Counted from the stretch's first letter, positions 34,662-44,774 are shown. The stretch is 64,000 bases of DNA from Photobacterium profundum SS9 (GCF_000196255.1 NC_006371.1:310001-374000); one strand, 5' to 3'. Notes: a model not told the origin generated them from the sequence alone. A program made the numbers and translations.

Positions 34662-36736
34662 GATTTATTTCCTAGCGAGCGTTGAATAAGCAGAGCAAGA
34701 GGGAAAATCAGGCATAGCAAAAGTAGGGGAAGTGAGTAGGGATGGCTGATAAAGCCAGCCCTGGCTAATTGGATATCATTGTCATAGCTAGGAATCGCCA
34801 GCTGAATCGCTCCTTTGGCCTGAATCGTTTGTTGGCTCAGGTAGATTTCCATATTGGATGTTAGTTGTTTGCTGTCAGCTGCCATGAATTCGATCTGGCT
34901 CCAGTTCGAACCTGGTTTGGTAGAAACCACCCCAAGTGAAGTATCTATGCTTTCATTATTCCTGAATGGCTGATTGTTGCCGTATTGAAAGTATTGTGAT
35001 GAAGAGAGTGCTGTTTGAGTATTAGATGACGGTAACCCCGAGTTGTTCATCATCGAAAGTAGGTTCTGTCGGGTTTGATTAATAAAACCAGTATTGGCAG
35101 TGTTATTTGCCATTTCAGATACTGGGTACTGTTCGCCAACAGTAAATACGAGATTGATTGGTTTAGTTTGTTTTTTGTTGGTGGTTAATAGCAGATCTAG
35201 CATTGGCTGATGGGCTTTATGACTGATAAAACTGATCAATTGCCAGATTTCAGATAGTCCTGATAGCTGCTCATAATTCAAAGTCAGTTGTGCTTTTTTA
35301 CCGTTATTAGCGGCAATGACTAATAGTTCATCAGCGCTTATTTGTTGCCTCCCTGCTGGAATATAGGTGACCCAAGCACCCAGATTTATGGCCGACGTGG
35401 ATGAAAGAGAAGCTGTAAATGGTTGATAAGCAGCACCCTGATCAAAGTAGCTGACTTGCTCTGGACCATAGAGCTCCACGCTCACTGTATTTAAGCCCGA
35501 GTGAAGTTTATCCATTGGGAATGTGAGTCGATAGTGCTGCGCTGAACGCCAAAGGCTCGCACGAAGTGGGATGCTGTTAGCATAATCTCCGTTGATACGA
35601 ATCACCATCGCGGCTTCACCTGGATTTACCTTAGGGTGAGTTAGCAGTAGGTTTAGCTGGGCGGTCTCTTCTTTGTTTACCATGATATTAGCTGGCATCA
35701 TCAGTGGCAGCATTAGTGGCTCATCACCAAACTGCTGTTGACGCGTTAACATCCCTATCTGGTAGCTTTGGTTGCTTTCCAAGCCTTTTCTATTCATAGG
35801 TTGGTGTTTGCTAACGAGGGCGAACAGTTGTTTAGGAAGCTCGTAACTTGGTATTGCAAAGTGTTGTGCAGCTTGTACTACCTCATTCTCACTTCTACCA
35901 GAAACAACCAAGATCCAGTCATTTTGTGCTACTGGCTTATAAATTCCGAGAAATGGACCCTGAATCGCATTGAGGTATTGGGTTGGAAGCATTGATCTGG
36001 CCTCCAGTTGTGACTGGGTACCATATACAAGGCGGACGTTTGCTGGTTGGTGTTTTGCGATCGGATTGCTTTCAGGGTGATGGTAACTAAAACGGTATTT
36101 ATCTGTACCACTGCGAAGCGTCCAGCCCTGCACCAATAGGCTAGCGACAGAAAGAGACGTATCGCTGTTACTCGTTAGCAAACTCTCTAATTGGATATTG
36201 TGCTGATAGACCTGGCCACTCTTAATTAGTGCGGCAAAGCTCGCGAGTGTCGGTTTAACCGCATTTTCGCTATAAGCCAATTCAAAAAATGATTGTTCGA
36301 CCAGTATTTCTGTTATTGCTTCTGACGCTGCTATACGTTGCTGAGTCATGCTCAACGATGGAGGCAGTAGATGGCGAACCGACAAGGTTAGTTGATTGCC
36401 GTACTTAGCCAATAACGAAGGAGTCAGGTTGGTAACAATTTGTTGTGGCTCACTGTTTGGTTGAAGTTGAATAGTTGCCAGCGGTTTATCGCCAAGGTTG
36501 AGCCATATTGTCGTTTTATCTATATTCCCTGAATGTTTTAGCGTGAGTGAGATTCGAACAGAATCGGCTTGTTGGGTATCTAAAATTGTTAAAGGAAAAC
36601 TCAGTTTATCCCATTGTCCCCGAAGCACCGGATTCCTGCTGTCTTGGAGTAAGTATGTTAAAGGTACCTGCACGGTTTCAGCACTTGTGAAACTGGCAAT
36701 AAGGAAGCTGATGAAAAATATTATGCACTTGTTCAT
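34658..36736 (-). CDS. bcsB: Cellulose synthase subunit BcsB
   Basis: 692 residues with a signal peptide (IIFFISFLIASFTSAET) and one C-terminal membrane anchor (HPYSLPLLLLCLIFPLALLIQRSL). The body has the BcsB pattern of alternating carbohydrate-binding-like and flavodoxin-like domains (DSVRISLTLKHSGNIDKTTIWLNLGDKPLATIQL, TPSLLAKYGNQLTLSVRH, FPMDKLHSGLNTVSVELYGPEQ). It is shorter than enterobacterial BcsB (about 780). It anchors to BcsA and guides the glucan into the periplasm. Confidence 0.87.
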   Translation of the reverse strand: MNKCIIFFISFLIASFTSAETVQVPLTYLLQDSRNPVLRGQWDKLSFPLTILDTQQADSVRISLTLKHSGNIDKTTIWLNLGDKPLATIQLQPNSEPQQIVTNLTPSLLAKYGNQLTLSVRHLLPPSLSMTQQRIAASEAITEILVEQSFFELAYSENAVKPTLASFAALIKSGQVYQHNIQLESLLTSNSDTSLSVASLLVQGWTLRSGTDKYRFSYHHPESNPIAKHQPANVRLVYGTQSQLEARSMLPTQYLNAIQGPFLGIYKPVAQNDWILVVSGRSENEVVQAAQHFAIPSYELPKQLFALVSKHQPMNRKGLESNQSYQIGMLTRQQQFGDEPLMLPLMMPANIMVNKEETAQLNLLLTHPKVNPGEAAMVIRINGDYANSIPLRASLWRSAQHYRLTFPMDKLHSGLNTVSVELYGPEQVSYFDQGAAYQPFTASLSSTSAINLGAWVTYIPAGRQQISADELLVIAANNGKKAQLTLNYEQLSGLSEIWQLISFISHKAHQPMLDLLLTTNKKQTKPINLVFTVGEQYPVSEMANNTANTGFINQTRQNLLSMMNNSGLPSSNTQTALSSSQYFQYGNNQPFRNNESIDTSLGVVSTKPGSNWSQIEFMAADSKQLTSNMEIYLSQQTIQAKGAIQLAIPSYDNDIQLARAGFISHPYSLPLLLLCLIFPLALLIQRSLGNKS

Positions 36737-38964
36737 TGGCTGATATCCTGTGCTGCTGAGTCTTTAATTACCTCTTTACTGCGCTTTTTCAGTGCATGGG
36801 CTGTTTTCGCAGATGTAGTGATACTTGAAATAGCTAATTGGAAAAAGCCTAATAGTGCAGTGATGATCCCTTTGCTTTGCCTTGCCTCAAATTGACGGCG
36901 CTGCTGCCAGCGTTCACTGTGGGCAAAAACCATGTTGGTGAAGATTTCAAGTGTTTGGGTGTTGGTTTCTAGAATTTCACAACTTAACATTTGCCCTGTT
37001 GCCTGCATCTGGCAATGGCGAACCTTCATTGCAACGGAATGGGGTTTGAGCTTCGGCTTGCAGTTATTCGAGGAATCATGTTTTTTGATATAGCACGTTA
37101 AATCAAATACCTGATCATGTTTAAAAGGCGCCTTCATTGAATTGATTGAAATTCGGACTCCATGCACAGAGGCATCTTCAATCTTTGCCTCTATTGTTTG
37201 GTTTTCGGCTGTAACAAAAGCGGTAATATTACAGTGTGATCGTGGCTCCGATCTGCGTTGGACTTTCTCCAATGTTGCGCCAAGGCTAGCAGCACAAAGC
37301 AGCAGATTGAACGTATTAAATACAAGAACAACGGCAAGCTGACCCTGCTCAATTGGATAATTGTAAATACGGTATAATCCCCAAGCTTCTGCTGCGGCAA
37401 TAACAACAAACAAACCGACTATCACAGGAGTTAATGGTGAAAAGTGTACATGGCTGGTTGTTTCCCCTTTGGGTGTGACTGTAAACTTAGGTTTTTTCGG
37501 GGTAATGAGAACGGAAAGTACGGGGAAAAAAAGGTAAAGCGATAGAACCGTTTCGTAAAATTCAGAAAATAGCGCATTTCGTGTTTTTCCAAAGAGGTGC
37601 TGGCTAATTACCATACTGATCGCAAGATGGGGGATGGCGAACACAAGGAAGTCGTTGGCATTACCGACAAAAATTTGTAAATCAAAGACTAAATAGCACA
37701 GCGGGGCAATCAGGTACATGACCCTAAATAGTGGGAAGAACCAGAACAAAGTGGAATTGAGGTAGCAAATTTTCTGCGGAAAACTTAACCCACGCTTCAA
37801 TAATGGATTATTTAGCAGAAAAATTTGCAGCATTCCCTGAGCCCAACGGGATCGCTGGGTTACATAAGCACCAAAGGTATCAGGTGATAAACCCGCGATC
37901 ATTGCGCGATTAAGGTAGATGCTGTCCCAGCCTTTAGCGTGTATCTCGAGGGCGGTATCGGCATCTTCCGTAATGGTACGAGTCGAAATACCACCGACGT
38001 CAAGCAAAGCTTCGCGGCGAATAATCGCGGCCGAGCCACAAAAGAAACTCGCATTCCAAAAGTCCATCCCAGATAGAATCCGGTTATAAAACATTTCGTT
38101 TTCGGAAGGTACTTTATCTTCTATACCGAGATTTTTTTCGATAGGGCCAGGGGTCGCAAAGAAGTGCGGAGTCTGTATAAAGCCAAGCTTAGGTTGTTGC
38201 TGGAACATACCTACAGTGTTTATAAGAAAATCTTTAGTGGGAACATGATCCGCATCTAGAATCAGGATTAGCTCGCCATTACTGTGTTTAAGTGCATGGT
38301 TAATGTTACCCGCTTTAGCGTGAACATTTGCAGGGCGGGTAATGTAGTTTGCCCCAAGCTTTTGACACAAATCTTTTAATTTATGCGTGCGTTGCTGAGC
38401 AATGCGAGCTTGTTGTGGGTCTTCATCGTTCAGTTTTTGTGGTGTGCCACCATCATCCAATACCCAAACATTCACCTTGCCAGGATATTGAAGTTGCATT
38501 GCGGCTGAAACAGTTGGGGCGACAACACGGATTGATTCGTTATAGGTCGGGATAAACACATCAACCGTAGGGATCGCTTGGTTCACATTGATAGGAGTGA
38601 TGTCGCGAGAACGCTGTCGAACGTTAACAAACATGCCCAAAAGATAAATTGTGATGCCATAACATTCAGTGACTAATAGGGCGATAGCAAAGGGCAGATC
38701 GAGTGTGCTTTCCCAAGGAAGTGTTTCAGAATATCGCCACCAGATATAGCGAATCGAAATAAAGGCACCTGTGATGAGTATCAGTAAGTGGGGTAGCTTT
38801 TTATCGTTGGATGTCATTCCTATAACAGCCAGTAGGAAAGCACTGCCAGAAAGCCAAAGATGGGTTTCTACCGTGACTTTTATCGTCGCTAGATTCGCAA
38901 TAGCCAAGATGAGAATGCAGGCTGCTAACCATTTGAACAACTTAAATGATTGAGGACTTCCCAT
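36733..38964 (-). CDS. bcsA: Cellulose synthase catalytic subunit BcsA with PilZ domain
   Basis: 743 residues. Membrane helices flank a GT2 domain with all motifs: VDVFIPTYNESIRV, VLDDGGTPQ (first Asp), LILDADHVPTKDF (DxD), TRTITEDADTALEIH (TED, catalytic base), and YVTQRSRWAQGML (Q/RxxRW). The C-terminal PilZ domain keeps both cyclic-di-GMP motifs, RSEPR (RxxxR) and DASVHGVRIS (DxSxxG). It polymerises UDP-glucose into beta-1,4-glucan when cyclic-di-GMP is bound. Its start is 1 nt after the lipoprotein stop. Confidence 0.94.
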   Translation of the reverse strand: MGSPQSFKLFKWLAACILILAIANLATIKVTVETHLWLSGSAFLLAVIGMTSNDKKLPHLLILITGAFISIRYIWWRYSETLPWESTLDLPFAIALLVTECYGITIYLLGMFVNVRQRSRDITPINVNQAIPTVDVFIPTYNESIRVVAPTVSAAMQLQYPGKVNVWVLDDGGTPQKLNDEDPQQARIAQQRTHKLKDLCQKLGANYITRPANVHAKAGNINHALKHSNGELILILDADHVPTKDFLINTVGMFQQQPKLGFIQTPHFFATPGPIEKNLGIEDKVPSENEMFYNRILSGMDFWNASFFCGSAAIIRREALLDVGGISTRTITEDADTALEIHAKGWDSIYLNRAMIAGLSPDTFGAYVTQRSRWAQGMLQIFLLNNPLLKRGLSFPQKICYLNSTLFWFFPLFRVMYLIAPLCYLVFDLQIFVGNANDFLVFAIPHLAISMVISQHLFGKTRNALFSEFYETVLSLYLFFPVLSVLITPKKPKFTVTPKGETTSHVHFSPLTPVIVGLFVVIAAAEAWGLYRIYNYPIEQGQLAVVLVFNTFNLLLCAASLGATLEKVQRRSEPRSHCNITAFVTAENQTIEAKIEDASVHGVRISINSMKAPFKHDQVFDLTCYIKKHDSSNNCKPKLKPHSVAMKVRHCQMQATGQMLSCEILETNTQTLEIFTNMVFAHSERWQQRRQFEARQSKGIITALLGFFQLAISSITTSAKTAHALKKRSKEVIKDSAAQDISQ

Positions 38965-38965
38965 T

Positions 38966-39493
38966 TTATAACCCCTCTAAAGAAAAACTGGGTTTAAGAT
39001 TATCCAGCCAAGCTACATGCTTCGGCTTAGTCGCTAAAGTGCAGTAATGCACGAAAATAGACAGCCAACTGCTTTCATTTCGGGTGTATTGCTGGGCATA
39101 GACGCAGGACTCACCATTAGGCGCAGTGATTACCCAACGTTGATAAGCTCCAATTGCATTGTATCTTCTCTCCCCTTGTTCTTGGGGCAGTGAAAAAGCA
39201 AACAATTTAGGTGGTTGCTTGAGCGGTTTACGGCTGACTACCTGAACGATAAGGTTTTCACCTTGCTGATAGGTGTGGTTTTCAAGTTCGGACCAAAACC
39301 AGGTTTGCTGATTTCGTGTTTGCTTGTAATTGGTTAGCAACTTAATACCGTCTGGAAATACTGGTAGCTGGTAGTCATGTACGCTAGCTGGATCGTTAAA
39401 GGTGTGGGAAGTAACTTGGTTGTGTGTCATTTGGCACCCAGTCAGGTGCCCCGTTATTCCTATAGCAACACTAGCGAAAAGTAATTTTTGCAT
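38966..39493 (-). CDS. Putative lipoprotein, first gene of the cellulose operon
   Basis: 175 residues. A lipobox signal (MQKLLFASVAIGITGHLTGCQ) makes Cys20 the acylated residue. The ATG at 39493 is chosen because AAGGAGG stands 6 nt upstream; the frame is open further but begins at weak starts. The mature part has no family I recognise with certainty; it recalls BcsN-type accessory lipoproteins by size and position. It probably acts in outer-membrane export, replacing part of BcsC. That role is inference. Confidence 0.7.
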   Translation of the reverse strand: MQKLLFASVAIGITGHLTGCQMTHNQVTSHTFNDPASVHDYQLPVFPDGIKLLTNYKQTRNQQTWFWSELENHTYQQGENLIVQVVSRKPLKQPPKLFAFSLPQEQGERRYNAIGAYQRWVITAPNGESCVYAQQYTRNESSWLSIFVHYCTLATKPKHVAWLDNLKPSFSLEGL

Positions 39494-39834
39494 TTCGGCC
39501 TCCTTGGCGTCTTGAGCATAAATATGCAAGAGAGTGACCATGTTGCTAAGAATGATGTAAGTCATTGAAAAAACCATGCAGGCATTGATGTCAGGCTTTG
39601 CTGACAAAGAGGCGTTATTAATTTGAGAGTCATTTTGAGAGTCGTTTTGCTATTTGTAACAGTGCTTGGCGGCAAGAAAATTACTTCAGTAGTACAATTT
39701 AGATTAGAAATAAACAGAGATTTGAAGATCGTAAATATAGGCTATTTTTCATTGTATTCTGTTTATTGAGTTAACTCTTTTGCGATAGCGTATTGCACTT
39801 ATTGCTTGAATCCAGCATGCGTTACTCAGACTAT
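39494..39834. promoter_or_regulatory. Upstream region of the cellulose operon
   Basis: No gene seen. It must contain the promoter of the lipoprotein-bcsABZ operon, and the 3' end of the EEP gene lies at the far side on the same strand with no clear terminator. No confident operator or riboswitch (no GEMM core) was found. Confidence 0.35.
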
Positions 39835-40779
39835 TCACTTCTGCATTGTTAAATACGTCACGATGGGGCGATGATCAGAGCCCGCTATATTAATTAATGC
39901 TTTCCGTTTACATATTTCTAATGGGTAATGTGCCCAAAGATGATCAATCGCGATGGTTAAATATTGCCGTAAACCAGACCAATTCGGCCAGCTTGAGACT
40001 GGTTGACTATTAAAACCACTAAATAGGGTTTGATAGCGCTTACTAGTTGAAGATAAATTAAAATCGCCAACAATAAGTTGAGCTGGTGAGGCACTATCAG
40101 TATCAAGGTAATCTTCAACTAAATTATTCAATGTCATCAGTAATACGTTACGTTCAGCCCATAATTGTGCATTGCGTGGTGAAGGCGGGTGCGCGGTATA
40201 TAGCTCAATAGGCTGGTATTTGGGAGGATGCCAAATACCATGAATGATTTGATGACCAGCTTGAGTCGCGATTGTTTTCATACTAAACAGAGGGTACTGA
40301 CTAAGCACAAGTTGTCCATTTGGGTATCCAACTCTTGGCTGTCCGCCAAATTGATATGGATATTGCGTTCTTAGCGCTTCTTTTAGCATGCCGCCATGTT
40401 CAGGGGTTGTTTCTTGAAAAATGAGTAAATGCTGGGGGAATTGTTGTAAGTAATATACAAGAGGATCAAGATTTGGGTTTTCATAACGTAAGTTGTACTG
40501 AAAGACCTTTAATGTCTGAGGGCATTGACTAAGAGAGGTTGAATTATCTAAAGGCTGTATATAGCCCCAAAAGAATATAAAAGGTAGGCAGAAGGTAAAT
40601 TGCAAAGTATTACGCAAAAAGAGTGTAAAAATAAGTGCCAGACAATAAAATAGAAACGGTATTGCAGTAACGGATAATATATTTTCCTGCCACCAGATAT
40701 TCGAAAACAGTAACCCGATAACCCAGACCAGCGTTGGTATAGCTAATATGAATATCGATCGTAATGACAGCTTTTTCAT
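39835..40779 (-). CDS. Membrane-anchored endonuclease/exonuclease/phosphatase-family protein
   Basis: 314 residues. Two or three N-terminal hydrophobic segments (about 9-75) precede an EEP fold: KVFQYNLRYENPN, LLIFQETTPEH (metal Glu), LIVGDFNLSSTS (GDFN), AIDHLWAH and the C-terminal AGSDHRPIVTYL (SDHRP). These are the DNase I-like catalytic residues. Such YafD-like inner-membrane EEP proteins face the periplasm. Substrate may be nucleic acid or phospholipid; unknown. Confidence 0.82.
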   Translation of the reverse strand: MKKLSLRSIFILAIPTLVWVIGLLFSNIWWQENILSVTAIPFLFYCLALIFTLFLRNTLQFTFCLPFIFFWGYIQPLDNSTSLSQCPQTLKVFQYNLRYENPNLDPLVYYLQQFPQHLLIFQETTPEHGGMLKEALRTQYPYQFGGQPRVGYPNGQLVLSQYPLFSMKTIATQAGHQIIHGIWHPPKYQPIELYTAHPPSPRNAQLWAERNVLLMTLNNLVEDYLDTDSASPAQLIVGDFNLSSTSKRYQTLFSGFNSQPVSSWPNWSGLRQYLTIAIDHLWAHYPLEICKRKALINIAGSDHRPIVTYLTMQK

Positions 40780-40874
40780 CCTGGAAGAACCTAAATCGCC
40801 ATGAATAGCCAGAGAATAAAGCAGGAATTACGCCACTTTTGCATAACAAATAACGGGATTCACGATTGAATATA

Positions 40875-40920
40875 AAAAAGGATGGTGCGTATTTATGAAC
40901 GCTACACCGCCATCCTTTTT
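40875..40920. terminator. Bidirectional terminator downstream of the aldehyde dehydrogenase gene
   Basis: AAAAAGGATGG and CCATCCTTTTT form an 11-bp stem with a partly structured 24-nt loop, giving T5 on the plus strand and T5-6 on the minus strand. It lies just beyond the aldehyde dehydrogenase stop and separates that transcript from the EEP gene downstream. Confidence 0.82.
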
Positions 40921-40957
40921 ATAACATCATAATTTTCTAGTCGGGGATTTTAGACCA

Positions 40958-42478
40958 TTAAAAGAAGCCCAATGGATTAATATCGTAGCTGACTAAAAGG
41001 TTTTTAGTATTCTGATAATGGTCGAGCATCATCTTATGGGTTTCACGTCCGATACCGGATTTCTTGTAGCCCCCAAATGCAGCGTGGGCTGGGTAAGCGT
41101 GATAACAGTTAACCCAAATACGGCCCGCTTCGATATTACGACCCATACGGTAAGCAAGGTTTGCATCACGTGTCCATACGCCAGCACCTAATCCATACTC
41201 AGTATCATTGGCAATTTCCAATGCTTCAGCTTCGTCTTTGAATGTTGTGATGGCGATAACGGGCCCAAAGATTTCTTCTTGGAATACGCGCATTTTGTTA
41301 TGGCCTTTTAGCATCGTCGGTTGGATGTAGAAACCATTATCCAGCTCGTCGTTTAATGTCGCAGCTTGCCCACCGATGAGTACTTGTGCGCCTTCAGCAC
41401 GGCCAATGTCTAAGTAGCCAAGGATCTTATCAAATTGCTCTTGCGAGGCTTGTGCGCCTACTTGGGTATTAGTATCTAATGGGTTGCCTTGTTGGATCAC
41501 TGCTGCACGTTCTATCACTTTAGCAATGAATTTGTCATAAACAGATTCATGAATTAACACTCGTGACGGGCAAGTACAGACTTCACCTTGATTGAAGAAG
41601 GCTAACAACATCCCCTCGATACATTTATCAAGGTATGCATCTTCGTGATCAAAGATATCAGCAAAAAAGATATTGGGTGATTTACCCCCCAGCTCGACGG
41701 TGGAAGGAATTAAACTCTCGGCGGCACATTTAAGAATATGATGGCCCACATCCGTTGATCCAGTGAAAGCCAGTTTGGCGACTCTGTTGCTGGTGGCTAA
41801 CGCTTGGCCTGCTTCACTGCCGTAGCCATTCACAACGTTAAGTACCCCCGGTGGAAGAAGGTCGCCCACTAATTCCATTAATACTAAAATTGAGGTGGGT
41901 GTTTGTTCTGCTGGTTTTAACACAACGCAACAGCCTGCTGCCAGTGCCGGGGCTAATTTCCATGCCGCCATTAGCATTGGGAAATTCCAAGGAATGATCT
42001 GACCAACTACGCCGACAGGTTCAGGAAAATGATAGCTCGCGGTATTTTGGTCTAACTCTGCCGCAGAACCTTCTTGCGCACGAATACAACCCGCAAAATA
42101 GCGGAAGTGATCAACAATTAAAGGCAGATCAGCGACCAATGTTTCACGAACAGGCTTGCCGTTTTCCCATGTTTCAGCAACGGCCAAGTATTCGAGGTTT
42201 TGTTCAATACGATCGGCAATCTTTAATAATATATTTGATCGTTCAGTGACACTTGTTGCTGCCCATGTTGCGCGAATATTATGTGCAGCGTCTAAGGCTA
42301 AATTGATATCCGCTTCGGTTGAACGCGCGACCTGACAATACATTTGACCATTTACAGGTGAGATATTATCGAAATATTCCCCGCTGACAGGTTTTACCCA
42401 CTCGCCACCAATATAGTTATCGTAATGTGATTTGAACGTGATAACTGCGTTGTCTGTTCCTGGTTGAGCATAAATCAT
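40958..42478 (-). CDS. NAD(P)-dependent aldehyde dehydrogenase (AldB/ExaC-like)
   Basis: 506 residues. [37 protein letters not shown] is the cofactor-binding region, [14 protein letters not shown] carries catalytic Glu, and [17 protein letters not shown] the nucleophilic Cys. [15 protein letters not shown] and [28 protein letters not shown] complete the enzyme. It most resembles acetaldehyde dehydrogenases AldB/ExaC. It is divergent from an AcoR-like activator and has a sigma-54 promoter, so it is probably induced by an alcohol, aldehyde or acetoin. Confidence 0.92.
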   Translation of the reverse strand: MIYAQPGTDNAVITFKSHYDNYIGGEWVKPVSGEYFDNISPVNGQMYCQVARSTEADINLALDAAHNIRATWAATSVTERSNILLKIADRIEQNLEYLAVAETWENGKPVRETLVADLPLIVDHFRYFAGCIRAQEGSAAELDQNTASYHFPEPVGVVGQIIPWNFPMLMAAWKLAPALAAGCCVVLKPAEQTPTSILVLMELVGDLLPPGVLNVVNGYGSEAGQALATSNRVAKLAFTGSTDVGHHILKCAAESLIPSTVELGGKSPNIFFADIFDHEDAYLDKCIEGMLLAFFNQGEVCTCPSRVLIHESVYDKFIAKVIERAAVIQQGNPLDTNTQVGAQASQEQFDKILGYLDIGRAEGAQVLIGGQAATLNDELDNGFYIQPTMLKGHNKMRVFQEEIFGPVIAITTFKDEAEALEIANDTEYGLGAGVWTRDANLAYRMGRNIEAGRIWVNCYHAYPAHAAFGGYKKSGIGRETHKMMLDHYQNTKNLLVSYDINPLGFF

Positions 42479-42556
42479 TGGTCGTTCCTTCTTAGCGTTT
42501 ATACAAAAAATAATTAGTGATGCATGTAGTTATTTGTTTTTCTTCGAGTTATATAA

Positions 42557-42573
42557 CGCAAGCAGTGAGCCAA
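42557..42573 (-). promoter_or_regulatory. Sigma-54 (-24/-12) promoter of the aldehyde dehydrogenase
   Basis: On the minus strand TTGGCTCACTGCTTGCG has GG and GC exactly 12 nt apart, matching the sigma-54 consensus TGGCAC-N5-TTGC. Transcription would start near 42546, about 67 nt before the ATG. The divergent activator belongs to the sigma-54-dependent class, which supports this. Confidence 0.82.
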
Positions 42574-42702
42574 CTTTGAATCCTTGTTGTTAATGAAATG
42601 TAACGTTATGATTAACAAAAATTTATCATTTCAAAATAACAGGCAGGGTGACAAGAAAGCACAGAGGCAAGTGTTCAACTGTCTCGAAATGGCACACCCG
42701 CA

Positions 42703-42721
42703 CTGTTACAAAATGGAACAG
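42703..42721. promoter_or_regulatory. Candidate activator site (UAS)
   Basis: CTGTT-ACAAAATGG-AACAG is an inverted repeat about 140-150 nt upstream of the sigma-54 promoter, the usual distance for an enhancer-binding protein. It lies just before the acoR-like ATG and could also allow autoregulation. Binding is inferred. Confidence 0.4.
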
Positions 42722-42728
42722 TTACCCT

Positions 42729-44540
42729 ATGGATTCGTTACCTCACACTCAGCAAGAAGATTGGTTATCGCAATCTTGGCACCGAAGTCAGCAAGCTGGT
42801 TTAGATGAGCGACATCAGCCGGAGCATGTACGCCTAGATAAAACCCAACTAGAGCAGCGACAACATATTGCCAACGTGCTGATCAAAACGGTTGAACAGT
42901 TGGCTGTGCCGTTGTTTAACCAGATGTTCGCAGGCACAAACAGTCGCTTGTTACTAACAGATACTGAAGGGGTGATTATTGGCTCGTGGGGGCAATCACG
43001 ATTTGAACATCAACTCACAGGCATCGCGTTAGAATCAGGCGTGTGTTGGCAAGAGAACCTAAAAGGGACGAATGCGATAGGTACAGCTTTGGCAGAAAAG
43101 CGCTTTGTTGCTGTGATTGGCGATCAACATTTTATTCGTAAACACCGTTTTATCAGTTGCTCTGCTAGTCCAATTTGTACACCAGATGGCGAGTTACAAG
43201 GTGTACTCGATATAACGAGTGAGCAACAAATTCACTCGCAACAAACGCAATTATTGATTCAAAATATGGTGCAAGGAATTGAAAATAGCTTACTTTGCCA
43301 AGTGCCGGAAGGTGAGTACCGTGTCGACCTTGCGTTTGATAAACACTTACTCAATAGTGGGTGGCAAGGTATTGTGATTGCGAATAAAAGTGGTCATATC
43401 GTTGCGCATAATGCAGTGGCTGCACGGCTATTATCTGAATCTTTATTAGAACCGACAATTTTAGGCTGTAACATTGACCATATTATTCAGGCAGCTCAAT
43501 CTTCTCTTATTTCGACACAAACGGTTAACACTCAAAGTAATGATTTAGTCTTTCGTTGTCAGTCTATTCAGCCCATAAGCAATCCGCGTTCGGGTATTTA
43601 TTCTCCTTCTTGTCCGCTACACATGGGAGATGACGTCATTGAACAAGCTTGGCAGCAAGCGTGTAAGTTAATAAATAAAGATGTGACACTGCTGATTTTA
43701 GGGGAAACAGGGGTTGGGAAAGGCGAGTTCATTAAACAGCTTCATCAATACAGTTCGCGTAATCAACATCCTTTAGTTGCGGTAAATTGCGGTGCTTTAC
43801 CACAAGATTTGATTGAATCTGAATTGTTTGGTTATGCGCCCGGGGCGTTTACTGGCGCCAGTAAAGAGGGGTATCAGGGTAAAGTGCGTCAGGCACATAA
43901 AGGGGTTTTGTTCTTAGATGAAATTGCAGATATGCCATTATCAGCCCAGTGTCGTCTGTTGCATGTATTGCAAGAAAAAGAAGTGGTGCCAGTAGGATCG
44001 AATGAAGCGTATAAAGTTGATATTCAAATTGTTGCGGCAACCCATAAAAACCTTGCACAGCTTGTTGAGGTGGGTGAGTTTCGTCAGGATTTATATTATC
44101 GATTGAATGGTTTAATTATTACATTGCCACCGCTACGTGAAAGACAAGATAAAGCGGAATTAATTGTACATATTCACGCAAAACATGCTGAAAATAATCA
44201 AAGTATATGTTCACACTTAACACGGCTGTTAACGGAATATTCATGGCCGGGTAATATTCGAGAACTCGACAATACGCTGCGTGTGGCATCCCTCTTATCA
44301 GATGATGCGGCTCAACTGACCATCGAGCACTTTCCTAATAATATTGTTACGCAGCTAGTATCAAACACGCATCAAAGCTTATCGAAAACGGCTGTAACGA
44401 AAGATTTGAAAAGCACAGTCGATGATGCGTTGCTTGAAACCTATCATGCTAACCAAGGTAATATCAGCAAGACATCTCGAATGCTAAATATCAGCCGTAA
44501 TACCTTGTATCGAAAATTAAAAAAACTGGGAATAATGTGA
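42729..44540 (+). CDS. AcoR-like sigma-54-dependent transcriptional activator
   Basis: 603 residues. An N-terminal GAF-type sensor (LLLTDTEGVIIGSWG, GVCWQENLKGTNAIGTALAEKRFVAVIGDQHFI) is typical of AcoR. The AAA+ domain has Walker A GETGVGKGEF, the sigma-54 contact loop GAFTGA, Walker B GVLFLDEIADM, and sensor RQDLYYRLNG. A Fis-type helix-turn-helix closes it (GNISKTSRMLNISRNTLYRKLKKLGI). The ATG at 42729 was preferred to one 81 nt earlier, which overlaps the possible enhancer. The likely target is the divergent dehydrogenase. Confidence 0.9.
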   Translation: MDSLPHTQQEDWLSQSWHRSQQAGLDERHQPEHVRLDKTQLEQRQHIANVLIKTVEQLAVPLFNQMFAGTNSRLLLTDTEGVIIGSWGQSRFEHQLTGIALESGVCWQENLKGTNAIGTALAEKRFVAVIGDQHFIRKHRFISCSASPICTPDGELQGVLDITSEQQIHSQQTQLLIQNMVQGIENSLLCQVPEGEYRVDLAFDKHLLNSGWQGIVIANKSGHIVAHNAVAARLLSESLLEPTILGCNIDHIIQAAQSSLISTQTVNTQSNDLVFRCQSIQPISNPRSGIYSPSCPLHMGDDVIEQAWQQACKLINKDVTLLILGETGVGKGEFIKQLHQYSSRNQHPLVAVNCGALPQDLIESELFGYAPGAFTGASKEGYQGKVRQAHKGVLFLDEIADMPLSAQCRLLHVLQEKEVVPVGSNEAYKVDIQIVAATHKNLAQLVEVGEFRQDLYYRLNGLIITLPPLRERQDKAELIVHIHAKHAENNQSICSHLTRLLTEYSWPGNIRELDNTLRVASLLSDDAAQLTIEHFPNNIVTQLVSNTHQSLSKTAVTKDLKSTVDDALLETYHANQGNISKTSRMLNISRNTLYRKLKKLGIM

Positions 44541-44548
44541 CTCTCCAT

Positions 44549-44580
44549 CGTTAATGAACAGTACCTGCTGTTCATTAACG
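44549..44580 (+). terminator. Hairpin after the acoR-like gene
   Basis: CGTTAATGAACAG and CTGTTCATTAACG form a perfect 13-bp stem with a 6-nt loop, 8 nt after the stop. The following tail is AT-rich but without a T-run. Confidence 0.65.
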
Positions 44581-44774
44581 AATAAATATTGATATACCGT
44601 CGCAAAGTCGCTGCTTTCTTTCATGAACCTTTCATTACCCTCTTATCTAGACAAGTTTACCTTATATTTCAAACGATAAAAGTTAGGGGAGCATGTGACC
44701 CCCTGTTTTTCATATTCTGTGGCTTACTTCATATGGCTTATGTCATATGAATGCATGTGATTTATTCAGTTGAG

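Noticed and set aside
39494..39607. 38-residue upstream extension of the cellulose-operon lipoprotein
   Set aside because: It would bury the lipobox signal and lacks a ribosome site; AAGGAGG stands before the ATG at 39493.
42684..42712. Sigma-54 promoter for the acoR-like gene (TGGCAC at about 42690)
   Set aside because: The -24-like TGGCAC is there, but no GC follows at the required 12-nt distance.
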